Shown here one piece after another: positions 9,211 to 19,944 of a stretch of DNA of 64,000 nucleotides (positions are counted from its first letter, which is position 1; each line of letters begins with the position of its first letter). Below the pieces are notes generated by a model. The model did no database searches. It was not told the origin of the DNA and worked only from the letters and a program-made list of their open reading frames with translations. The stretch lies in contig OY978101.1 of NCBI GenBank assembly GCA_963854735.1, positions 1,550,001-1,614,000 of the forward strand, read 5' to 3'. Origin of the DNA: Marvania coccoides (lineage: Eukaryota > Chlorophyta > Trebouxiophyceae > Chlorellales > Chlorellaceae). The position numbers and the translations under genes were made by a program.

Positions 9211-10757
9211 CGTCTATCTTTGGAACCAGCATCGCTCCCTTCATATATTTTCCCTGGTTGACTTTATAACTGTGTAAAAACCTCTGCTTTTATAAAATTA
9301 TTCTTTATTAAGCTGTACTTCACAAAGCAGGAAAAAAAAATTCGGCGGTTACGTCGATAGGGGGGGGGGGGGCAGGGAACCCTTCAAATATGCGCTCGTC
9401 TTTGTCATTAGCTAAAATACCATTCAAGAACAGCGCCACAAGGGGTTCGGTGTCCGCTCATACATGCGTAAGAGGGGGGGGGGGGGGGGAGAAAAAGGGG
9501 GGGAAATACTAGGTATATTGATGATCAGGTAAAGGCGGGGTGAAAAATGAGGTGGTACTAGGAAAAGGGGGAGGACGCTAGGAGTCCAACATAGCACCAG
9601 GGGACTTCCCTGGCGAGGACACTCAAGCGTCGCTGCCCCTGAGCCGCCTCAGGCCAACCGCGGACATACTAGGGTAGGACAGAGGGGGATACTACACAGC
9701 ACGGGCGCTACGAATAAAAAAGATCAGGATTTTCTTTAGGTCTAGTTCAGGGTGGGAGTAGATAAAAGAAGGACGAAAAGTTGTGAGGACAGGTTGTTGT
9801 TGTAGTTGTTGTTATGGGGGGAGCGTTTGCCCAAAATGTATGAACAGTTAACTCTAGTAAGGCCAGCGGCACTCTTGGATAGAGCTTGGAACGAGAGAAA
9901 ATCGTTGGAAGATTGGGAAAAACACTGCTAGTTAGTTAGAATACGTTGGGAGAACAAAGGGGAAAAGGGGGAAGAGGCAAGCAGAACTAGTTGATGCTTG
10001 CAAAACAAAAGGGAGGGGGGTTCGCAGAAATGCACACACAAAAAAATAAAATAAAATAGATAAGTAAAAAGGGGAAGAAACAAGAAAATGTTTCATGAGT
10101 TCAGGTAGGGGAACAGATGAAAGACCGCATTACTTGTTCAGCATTAAACTTAAAAAAAATTCTGTCATTCTCTTATAAATTGTGGGGTGACCCACATCTC
10201 GTGACTTTTTTCAACAAACTGCAACGACCGCTGAAATGGGTGGGCAGGGTACTAAGTGGAAAGAAGAAGGGGCGGGAAAAAAAAAAAAGAAAACCCTGGA
10301 AGAGGGTTCGTGGAAGGAGAAAGAGGGGGTGAGGAGGTGGGGAAGAAAAAAAAAATAGAACGAAAAATAACAAAATGGCTCACACGGAAAGGGGGAGGGA
10401 GTGGGAAAAACAAATTACGGACATAGGCATGATTCCCGCCAAGCCAAAAATCCAAAATAAATATTTTCGGTGGTAAAAAAAAAACACTCCCTTCCTTTGC
10501 CGTGTCCCGGATAGTAAGGGAGCCGGGCACTCCTCCTAAAACTTTGATGAATTTTCTCTCAAAAACGGGGCAGTGAATTCAATTAAGGAGGAAAATTTCG
10601 CCACGCAAAAAGGCGGGATGAGAAATAAAGAAATGCGTCTAAAGAAATGAACTGGGGGGAGGGGTATTCTTTTTGAACTTAAAAAAAAGGCCCCGGGGCA
10701 CTCACTCGCTCGCTCGCGCTATAATAGACGCTTGCTATATATGGGTGCAGTAGATTC
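9211..10757. other. 1.5 kb purine-rich region without a gene
   Basis: No supported gene. The + strand is strongly G/A-rich, with runs of 13 G (9360-9372) and 16 G (9474-9489) and many shorter GGGG tracts. Much of it could be a long 3' untranslated part of the CCT-motif gene, which ends at 10758 on the minus strand; the transcript would then be C/U-rich. Confidence 0.6.
9360..9506 (+). repeat. G-run cluster (possible G-quadruplex)
   Basis: Runs of 13 G, 16 G and 7 G lie within 150 bases. Such spacing allows G-quadruplex folding on the + strand. This is composition only; no function is shown. Confidence 0.7.
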
Positions 10758-11812
10758 TCAACACATCACCAGCGGAGGGAGAGACAAGATGGAGTGTTCT
10801 GCGTCAGGGACCAGGCCGACGTCGCCATCGGTGTCCGCGGAGTCGCAGCACTCCAGGTCGCAGGACTGGTCGTCTTCGTTGGAGGAGACGGCAAGGAACT
10901 GCTCCAGCTCGTCACGGCGCACGAAGCGGCCCTTGATGCGCTGCAGTTGGAAGAGAGAGAGAGGGAAAAAGAGTGGAGAAAAAGATAAGAATGGAACGAG
11001 CGAAAAGCAGGCGGAGCGAGAATTGGTAGAATTTGGGGACTTACGGGGCGCTTGTCCGAGGGCTTGCTGCCCAGACGACGCTTCTGCGACTTGCTGGCGG
11101 ACTTCTTCGCGGGGGCCCTGTTGGTGGCGACCTTGGTGGGCCCAGCGCTGACGCCATGGGCGCCAATAGCGCCGCCGTGGCTGCTACCGTTGCTCCTGGG
11201 CACTGCGGGGGCCCTCGCGGGCGCCCTCTGCTGCACAGCGGGCGCGGCGGGGGCCGCAAACCCGGCTGCGTGCCAACATTCTTGGTGCTCTGGGGCTAGG
11301 GAGGCGGCGCAGGCGGTGGCGCTGGGAATGTTGGACGAGGCAGCGATCAGGTCGGGGTGCGACATGGAAAACACCGGGGCGTTTCCGGACAGGTTGCGCC
11401 AGGATGTCGCGACGTCCGCCACGTCCAGCTTGAGGTTGAGCTTGCCGACTGGCAGGCCGACCTTGGGGGCAGCAGCAGCAGAAGGGTACAACTGGAAGGA
11501 GGGGGGCGTCCGCGCGATCGGGATCGGGGAGTGCGCGGAGACCTCATCGTAGTAGTCAAAGTTCAGGCCTAGATCGGCATTGGCGTTCATCCTGTATGGA
11601 ATGAAATGCGAAAATTAAAAAGTGGAATGTGCGTCGCAGAGCCAACTGAGGCCGGTGTGGCACTTACGCAGTGCTCGCATGAGAGGGACTTGAGCCGCCC
11701 GAGAAGCCGCTCGATGTCTGCGCAGGTTTGGAGGGCACATTTTGAGAAGAATGAAAGATCAAGAAAACCGGTTTTTCTTCGCACGCACCTCGTCCTCCGG
11801 CAAGACGAACAT
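10758..11812 (-). CDS. short CCT-motif-like nuclear protein
   Basis: Exons 11812-11789, 11717-11668, 11591-11045 and 10940-10758 give 267 residues (introns phase 0, 2, 0). It starts MFVLPEDETSSGFSGGSSP. The middle is Ala/Pro/Ser-rich with KLNLKLD, then a basic part (KKSASKSQKRRLGSKPSDKR) spliced directly to RIKGRFVRRDELEQF. Joined, KRPRIKGRFVRR matches the C-terminal half of the plant CCT motif (as in CONSTANS and TOC1 proteins), which serves in nuclear import and DNA or partner binding. The first half of the motif is poorly conserved, and no B-box or response-regulator domain is visible. The tail is acidic (SSNEDDQSCDLECC). It is probably a small transcription regulator. Further upstream exons are possible. 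Confidence 0.6.
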
Positions 11813-13598
11813 CCCTTGATTTGTTCGCCAACACAAATTGTCGCAGGAAGGAACGTGCAAAAGGCCTGCAGGGAGGGGAAGAGCACGCCCCATCAGAAAA
11901 ATTGTTGCAACAAAGGGGCAAATTCTCGCAATGCACTTGCCTTCTTCGGACGTACCGGACGAGTCCCACCGCCGTAAGGACGGTGGAAGGTCCATATCAA
12001 AGAATAGAGAGAGCGAGGTCATACTGCGAGCCTAGCTTGACTTCAAAGTTCTTTGAAGTGTCGGACGTTTGAGATGCGCAACACAGACGAATTATGATGC
12101 TCAATATACTGTATTAATCTTCAACAAATTCCAATTCCAAAAAAAATGCTACGAAAGCGGCCGCTCCGAGTTTTTTTCGTTCAGTTTCTTCCCCATTAGG
12201 TAGACCCAAGCCGAGTCGACGAGCTGGACCGTAAAAAATACAGAAAATGGCGCGGCATCATATCTCAATTTTATATGATTTGGGTCTGAAGCTCATGCGT
12301 TGCTATCCCTGCAGTACGGTTCACCCCATTGGTGCCAACGCAGCGACAAAGTAGAGGGGTTGACCGTCATGCGGCGAATATGGCTCACCGCCCGCCACGG
12401 TGATTCAGTCCCTTGCCACAAATAGAGCTGGTCAAAATCGTAGAAATTCCTTTGAATATCATAAGTTTTCGTAAAACACTGCCCAAACGAATATTGCCTG
12501 CGCTGGGTTTTTCCTTTTTCCCACGCCAGCGGGTGGAGGGGATTGTGGCACATGAGCGCCCTAAGCGCCGTGCTTTGGTGCTTTTATGTGTGATATTGGT
12601 ACATATTTCACGAATAATAAAGGTGAATGTCCGATGGCTACGCGGAAATAGGCGAATGGGCAAAGCACGGTTTCGAAAAATATCGTACATCAGTTCCGGA
12701 AATGCTGTCTTGACGTTTATTTTAGCCCTTTTAACTTGTAAAAGCTCGCCATACGTATTTTCCAGTGTCTTTAGCTGCTGCTTGCTTTAAAAGGACGACG
12801 TCTTGGGCTCAATAAACTCAATACGCTGTGCCTGTCTTGGGGGAATTTTTTTCAATATCGAGCAAACCACATACTTTTCGAGCGGTGCAGTGCGGAACAG
12901 TGGTGAACCCAAGTTGAGTGATCTGGGCTGATTCGACAACGATAGCAGCAACATAACAGCATGTTGCCAGCTTATATTATAAATTTGAACAGAGCGTGAA
13001 TGGCTACAGCGCACGAAGTAGATTCTAAAAAAAATAGAATTAAACGCCACTCGTTTGCGAAGCATCGCAAACCTTTTTTTCTTCCTAATATTATGATGTC
13101 GGTCTCCACACCGATAAACGGCAATTTTCATGCTGACACATTACAATGAATTGCACTACAGCTCGAGAATGCATATATATATGCGTCAAGTTGTACATTG
13201 CACATGGCAGTATACAGCATAATAGTGTACCTAATTTCCTTAAAGCCAACGTGCAGACCTGGTAACAATAATGCGGTTTCACCAACAGCGCATTGCATGG
13301 AGGCCTGCCATCGCACAGACAAGTTCTCTATGCCTGGCAGCAACCTCACAGCGCCCAAGGATCAAACTTGGCCCAATATGTTTTCAATTCTAAAAAAAAA
13401 CAAAAAAACGGGGACAAATGTCAGAAATGTGCTCTCTCTCTGTCCGAAAATAAAATATACATAAAAACAATATTAAAATTTAAATTTACAATTCACGCTC
13501 TCGCACTTGAATTCGCCGCCTGCTAGACACTCGCGCAGCCACTAAAATAAAAAACATCCTGGCTGCTCGATTTTAAATAGTAGAATACCATAGCAACC
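11813..13598. other. 1.8 kb without a supported gene
   Basis: Divergent space between the CCT-like gene and eIF3m. Overlapping frames of 90-125 codons occur on both strands (12293-12790 and 12787-13131), but none shows a family motif or a clear splice pattern. The part from 13000 is AT-rich. A decayed element or a noncoding transcript cannot be excluded. Confidence 0.5.
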
Positions 13599-14957
13599 AT
13601 GGCGTCTCACCTGGTGGAAACGTCCGAGGAGGATTCATTTTTGGCTGTGGTGGCATACATCGGAGAGCTGCTTGATGCGGGAGAGGTGAGAGGCCAAATC
13701 CATCACCATTTTATTTGTTCCGGCCATGTCTGCGTCATTTGCGCACGCTTCAGCGCCTTAACAAACTGTGTTCAACCCTGCATTTAATAGGAGGAAGGAT
13801 CGAAGCTGGTGGAGACCCCTGGCTCCCGTTTCGTGGACCAGTGCAAGGCATCCTCCGCCGCCGAAAATTATGCCGAGCTGCTGGAGCAGTTTGCGGCCAA
13901 CCTGGACCTGCTGTACAGCAAATCCGCCAGCGACCAGGACCTGGAGGGCTCCGTGAACATCATCTGCCACCTTGTGCCTCGCATCCCTGCCCCAGGGGCC
14001 GCCGCCGCCGCCACTCACCTGTCCGGCGCGCTCGCAGCTACGCCCTCTGTGCGCCCCGACCGCCGCCTGCAGGCGCTCATCAACCTCTACAACGTCGTGT
14101 GGGAGCCGCAGTCCAAGCTGGCGGTGCTGCGGCAGGCGCTGGCGTTCTCCACCTCCGCCGGCCTCGCTGACGTCATGCTAGGCCTGGTGCGGGCGCACGC
14201 AGACTCCTGGGCCGCAGACTTGCACCTGTCAGCTGCGGATGAGCGCGGGCTGTACGTGGCGTGCGCCGAGGCGCTGGCCACCTGCACGCGCAAGCCCAAA
14301 ACAGCGGCAAAAGAGGCCTACCGCCTCCTCTGCAAGCACCTGGCCACCTACGAGGGCGCCACCCCCGCGGAGGCGGCCTCCGCGGTGTCTGTGGCCGCGC
14401 AGGTGGTCTGCGAGTTCCTGCGCTCCCCTGACCTCTTCCAGTTTGATCTCGCCGACAACCCTGCAGTGGCAGCGCTGACTGGGGACGCCAAGCACGCCCC
14501 GCTGCACGCGCTGCTGGGGGTGTACCTGTCCGGCAGCGTGGCGGACTTCCGCTCATTCGCTGCCGCCAACCCCGCCGTGTTCTCGGAGCTCCTCAAAGTG
14601 GCCCCCGAGGCGGCGCTGGGCAAGATGCAACTTCTGGCGCTGATGGGGCTGGCGCACGGCAAGGCGGAGCTGTCGTTCGGGGAGATCGCCAGCGCGTTGG
14701 ATCTGCCGTTGGCGGAAGTTGAGTCAGCGGTGGTGCAGGCCATCGGCAAGCGGCTGATGGAGGCTAGGATAGATCAGCTCCAGGCCACCGTGGCCGTGAG
14801 CAAGTGCGCGCCCAGGACGTTTGGCGCGGCGCAGTGGGTGGAGCTGCGGGGGCAGCTGCGGTCGTGGAGGGAGAGCGTGACGGGGGTGCTGTCCATTGGG
14901 AAAGAGGAGGCGGCGGTGCTGCCGCGGGGGATCGCGGAGCTGTCGGTATCGGCTTGA
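13599..14957 (+). CDS. EIF3M: eukaryotic translation initiation factor 3 subunit M
   Basis: Exons 13599-13685 and 13791-14957 (phase 0) give 417 residues, close to the eIF3m norm. Visible eIF3m hallmarks are RLQALINLYNVVWEPQSKL in the helical N-terminal half, and a C-terminal PCI domain. The latter includes KMQLLALMGLAHGKAELSF, a winged-helix part with LPLAEVESAVVQAIGKRLM, and IDQLQATVAVSKCAPRTFG. eIF3m is a non-catalytic core subunit of the eIF3 complex, which holds the 40S ribosome ready for initiation in the cytosol. The family is shared with the COP9 signalosome and proteasome-lid PCI proteins, but the sequence fits eIF3m best. A TGTAA at about 15043 could mark the 3' end. Confidence 0.9.
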
Positions 14958-15225
14958 AATTGTAGGGTGCGATGCGATAATGATGGTTCATAAAACAGCT
15001 AGTGCTTTCCTTCTGATATAAACTGCAATGAGGTTTAAAACTTGTAAATTTGAGGCAAATGTGTAGAGTTCGATGAAGGGAGGTAAACTATAGTTCATTT
15101 ATTAGCGTGCGTCAATGAATCGAATGGTGATACACAATACAAAGGGAGAGAAAAGAGCAAAACGAAGGAGCGGTATAGAAAAAATCAAAGTTTTTAATTG
15201 AATCAGCGGAGCTTCTGAATTCTTC

Positions 15226-15922
15226 CTAGCCTCTTGGCCCTGTGATCACGATGCGCCCCTGCTCTGGACCTCCCAGCTTGGCTTGCTCCACCAGCTGGTC
15301 CTGTGCCTCTACCACTCTAGTCACTGCTCTCTTTGATGGCTCCGCCATTTCTCCCGCCAGCAACAGCTCGTCCAGAATGAAGTAGGCCTTGTGGAAGTTG
15401 AAAATGAGGTCCAGCTCGCACACGTTGCCAAAGTACTTGTCCAGGATCTCCACAAACTGGTGGATGGTCTCCAGAGCGATGAGTTCGTTGTCGTCTGAAA
15501 CAATTAAAAAAATTGAGCGGCAGATGGAGAAATGAAGGTTAGGTCTGGCGTCAAGGCGCGAGGGACGACACTGTCAATGTTAATTCACCTGTTTCGATGC
15601 CTGCGACAAAGTAGAGACTGGCGTAGCGGCGGTAGATGACTTTAGCGTCCCGCCAGTCAACAAAGTTGCATAGCTTGGGGGCACGGGAGAGGACGATGGG
15701 GGTGACCTCTTTGATAATTTTGGCGCGCTCCTTCTGGTTGAGCGTGGTGTACCACTTGGCCAGGCGCACCTTGCCTTGGCGACTGAGCAGCAAAACGAAT
15801 CGAATCTGGTGGCCAAATAAAGAGTGGAGGGGGGTGGGGGGGTAGAGAGTGAGAGGCTGGTGCGAGTAGCGTGTTGATGGAGGTTATAATGCATTGACAA
15901 CAACGAAAGAGGAGCTCACCAT
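15226..15922 (-). CDS. AP1S: AP-1-type clathrin adaptor sigma subunit
   Basis: Exons 15922-15920 (only the ATG), 15805-15589 and 15494-15226 give 162 residues, the usual length of sigma adaptins. The start [19 protein letters not shown], the middle [20 protein letters not shown], then [21 protein letters not shown] and [19 protein letters not shown], match AP-1/AP-2 sigma closely; the details favour AP-1. This small longin-fold subunit helps the AP complex bind dileucine signals and clathrin at the trans-Golgi and endosomes. The start is decided by the isolated ATG exon, since the next exon opens with the second codon right after its acceptor. The C-terminus ([19 protein letters not shown]) differs from animal forms. 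Confidence 0.93.
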
Positions 15923-16561
15923 GGAGTCAAGCAGGCTCTAACAAAAAATGATTGAATGATTGATTGACTGATTGATTGATCACAGAATTTATTGTAATGA
16001 GATCCGCTGAGCGTGCGCTTCCAATGCAAAGCTTTCAAGACAAAGTGCTTCAAAACAAAATGAAAGCAGGCACCAAGCCCAAACGAGGCCTTCTTTTTCG
16101 CTCCTCCATTGACAGCTCAGATCAGAGAGATATTTGCGTCGTAAATCGCAATTTAATATTCATCCGAAACCTCAGATAGCTTTGATCAATCTCAGCGCAA
16201 CACACCGTGCGGGTCCTTTACACCATTCCCTTTACACCATTTTTACAGAGTCACGTCCCGGTGCACGCATATCTAGGCCGCTGAAGGAGGGAAGCACGCC
16301 AATAGTCAACGCATTTTGAATATCAACAGCATAGGGTGAGCATTGGGCAGGGTTTTATCGTTTTGCAATGGGGCATCAGTGCTGAAACATTTAATGTGAC
16401 TTCGAAACGTGCACGCGGGCTTGAGCGGCCTCGGCAACGCCCGATCGACAATTTCGACGGTCTTTCGTAACCATGTAGTTCGCAGACGCATCCTCAACTC
16501 CCCCTTTTCCCCCTGTTTTCTCACGTTCGATCTCATCTCTGCAGTTCAGAGGGCCCTTGCA
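15923..16561. other. divergent spacer
   Basis: Lies between the sigma adaptin and the four-MA3 gene, transcribed away from each other. It contains a short TGAT-type repeat (15949-15980). No gene seen. Confidence 0.6.
15949..15980. repeat. TGATT/TGAC-type tandem repeat
   Basis: An imperfect repeat of TGAT(T) units about 32 bases long, just upstream of the sigma adaptin ATG exon. Confidence 0.8.
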
Positions 16562-18939
16562 ATGCCTCGCACCACGCGTCCCGAAGACGCGGTCCCCGAG
16601 CCGCTCCTCAATGAAGAGCAGCGCGCGGCGCTGGACGCTGCCCTGGCCAAAAAGCGCCTCGAAGGAGGTCAGTTCAAATAATGTTTTGGGCTTTTTTCAC
16701 CGCTCCACCCACCTTTCCTCCTATTTCCCCTTTTTTTATTGACACAAGCCTTAAATTTCACTTAATTCCATTCACTTCTCCTTCTGTTTTGCCCACCACA
16801 TATATCTAACACCAGTCTCTAACACCTCAATTCATATATTTTTTCCCCCTCTCCGCAGGCGAAGCGCCCAGCCTCAACGGCGTGCCCCCCGAGCTGGAGA
16901 CCGTCGCCAAGCCCCACCTTGGCAAAAACCCCCACGTCGAGGGCATCAAGACCAAGGCCCAGGTCGCGCACGACCACCACCTCTCCCGCCGCGGCAAAGG
17001 CAACGGCCGTACCAAAAAGAGCGGCGGAGGCGGCCGGTTCACCTGGGGCATGGCCGCAGACCCCTCCGAGGTGGAAGCAGCGGCCGCCGCCGACCGTGGG
17101 GACCCCAACTGGGACTCAGCAGAGGAGGACGCCACCGTGGACTTCGCGGAGGAGCGGTCTACCCAGATTGCCGCCTACCGCGCCGCCATTGTGGGGCTGC
17201 TGCAGGAGTTTTTCAACTCGGGCGACGTGGGGGAAGCTGCCACCAGCTTGGCCGACCTGGACCGCCCAGAATTCGGGCACTACTTTGTGAAAAAGGCTGT
17301 CACGGCTGCGCTGGACCGCCACGACCGCGAGCGCGAGATGGTGAGCTTCCTGCTGAGCGCGCTGTATAACGAGCTGGTATCCCCCGAGGAGATGCGCCGC
17401 GGGTTCGTGGAGCTGGTGTCTGCACTAGACGATTTGTCCCTGGATGTGCCTGACGCCGTGGACTTGATCGCCACGTTCATGTGCCGGGCGGTGGCTGACG
17501 ACGTGCTGCCGCCCGCGTTCGTGCACCGCGTGAAGGGCCCCCCAGGCTCCGCCGCGGAGGCCCTGCTCGCCAAGGCGGAGGCCCACCTCGCCGACCAGCA
17601 TTTTGCGGAGCGCATGGGCCGGGCATGGGGGCTGGGAGCAGGGTTTCGCCTGGAGGAGACGAAAGCCAGCATTGCCGCGATGTTGGCGGAGTTCTCCAGC
17701 TCTGGGGACGCGGGGGAGGTGCGCCGCCTGCTGCGCGACCTGGCGGTGCCGTTCTTTCACCACGAGCTGGTCAAACAGGCGCTGGTGAAGGGTGCCGTCG
17801 ACGCAGCTGCTCTGGAAAAAGCGCTGTCGCTGCTGGGGCAGCTGGCGGAGTCTGGCGACGTGTCCACCTCCCAGATGACAAAAGGCTTCCAGCGCTTGGC
17901 CGACTCCCTGGCGGACCTCCAGCTGGACAACCCTGGAGCGGGGGAGCTGTTTGACGACGCCGTCGCCGCCGCCCGCCAAGGGAACTGGCTGGAGGAGGGT
18001 TGGGCGCCCAAGCCCACCCCGGCCAGCGCCCCCAGCACCCCTGGCGCTGGCTGGTCCAACGGGGGCGCGGGAGGGCCTTTCCACCCCTCGGTGCAGGCAT
18101 TCAAAGCGGCGGTCATTGACACTGTGCGTGAGTACTTAGAGAGTGGCGACGTCGAGGAGGTGGCCCGCCGGCTGACCGAGCTGGACGAGCCGGGCTTCCA
18201 CAACATAGCGGTGAAGCACGCGGTGGCGCTGAGCATGGACCGGCGGGACCGCGAGCGGGAGATGGTGTCGGCGCTGCTGCCGGCGCTGTGCCCCGGGGTG
18301 ATTGGCGAGGAACAGGCCGCGCTGGGGTTCACCCGCCTGCTGGCGGCCGCCGACGACCTGGAGCTGGACATCCCCGAAGCTGCGCACCTGCTGGCGCTGT
18401 TTCTGGGGCGAGCAGTTGTAGATGAAGTGCTGCCGCCGAAGTTTCTGGCGGAGGTGGTGCCCTCCCTGCCCGCTGACGGGCTTGGGCTGGGTGTGGTGCA
18501 GGCGGCGGGCGCCATGCTGTCTGCGCGCCACGCCGCGGAGCGGTTCTCAACCTGCTGGCACGCTCGCGACGTGAGCAACGGCGACATCGAGGGGCTGTCT
18601 GCCTCCATCAAAACGCTGCTGGAGGAGTACAGCGGGGGCGGGGGCGGCGTGTCGGAGGCCACGCAGTGCCTGCGCGACCTGGGGGCGCCTCATTTCCACC
18701 ATGAGCTGGTGTACCAGGCGGTAGTGGCGGCAATTGGAGATCCTGATGCCAAAGGCCCTGCCATGCTGCGCCTGTTGCAGGAACTGTCGGAGTCGGGGGA
18801 AGTGAGCGAGACGCAGACCCGCCTGGGCTTTGACCGCGTGAAAGCGAGGCTGGAGGACTTGAGCTTGGACGTGAAGGAGGCGCCGGAGCGGCTGGCAAGG
18901 CTGGAAAGCCAGGCGCTGGAGGAGAAGTGGTTGGTGTGA
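16562..18939 (+). CDS. four-MA3-domain translation regulator (PDCD4/MRF-like)
   Basis: Exons 16562-16667 and 16859-18939 (phase 1) give 728 residues. After a basic, Gly-rich N-terminus (HHLSRRGKGNGRTKKSGGG, then RFTWG) come four MA3 domains at roughly 138-255, 300-418, 448-560 and 610-725. Each shows the MA3 signature of a short helix (EFFNSGDVGEAA, EYLESGDVEEVA and similar) followed by FVKKAV, HELVKQAL, IAVKHAV and HELVYQAV. Animal PDCD4 has two MA3 domains; four is the green-plant arrangement (MRF/ECIP1 type). MA3 domains bind eIF4A, and plant members link nutrient and TOR signals to translation. Domains 1 and 3 resemble each other, as do 2 and 4, which suggests duplication of a two-domain unit. 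Confidence 0.9.
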
Positions 18940-19451
18940 AATTTTATGCAGGGAGCTTACAAAATCGAGAAAAAAATGTAGCATGGAGTGGAGTGGAGGG
19001 TGGTCTTATGATGGAGGGATAAAAAAAGAAGAGCAAATAAAAAATTTATGCGTGGTCCTTCCATTAAAAAAAATAGGATGTGATATTTAGTCCCTATTTC
19101 TGGAAATAGTTTTGTGTTGAGTTTTTTTTTATTTGTCGTAATCATGTTCTTATGTCATGTTCGTACGTGTTTGTACATTATTCATGGTTTTTCGGTGCCT
19201 CAATTGATATATGCATTCTATGGCAACAAAAAAATAATATTGCGTGCGTGGGTATTATAATGAAAGAGTAGGAATGTTAAAAATTATGGGAACGAGTATC
19301 GGTCGGTCGGTGCAGTTGGAAGAAGAAAAAAACGTACGAGGGAGTTTGTACGTCTGTGTTCGTATTTTGAACAGTCGAATATATCGTGAGGCAGGCTGGC
19401 GAGGGATGATCGCCCCACCAGCGCTGGTATTGTCCTTTTCTTTCTTTTTTA
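18940..19451. other. spacer between convergent genes
   Basis: AT-rich 3' flanks of the MA3 gene and of the AT-hook gene. No gene seen. Confidence 0.6.
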
Positions 19452-19887
19452 TCACGAGGGAGGCAGGCCCATCAACGTGGGCGACATCAAGCTGAGCAGG
19501 GTGGGTGACAGCAGTGCGTTCAGCAAAGGGGAGTCAGCCAGAGGAGATTTTTTGCACCCTGGTCCCAGATTCAGTATCCCTGCAAGCGTCGGCGTTTCCA
19601 GAGCTTTGCAAGCAGCAGATTCCAGCAGGCTGCCCAGACCGGAGTGGGAGCAATCTCTAGCAGCCAGCAAATTGTTTGTTCCTGGAGAAAACGGCGCTGC
19701 TGGCAGGGTGGGAGCTGCCACCGGCGGTGGCAGTGTCGGAGAAGGCATCTGCAGAATTTCAGTCAGGAAATTGTCTGGTAGAGCCGCAACTGCTGCTGCA
19801 GATGAGTTAGAGGGCGCAGGAGCGCCACCTGGCAGGCAAGGAACCATGGCTGGCGGGCTGAACTGTGGCGGCAAATCCAACGCGGGG

Positions 19888-19944
<57 letters not shown>

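Noticed and set aside
12293..13131. Overlapping frames of 86-125 codons on both strands as candidate genes
   Set aside because: No known motif, no consistent splice pattern, and both strands are open over the same stretch, which suggests composition rather than coding. Left as unresolved space.
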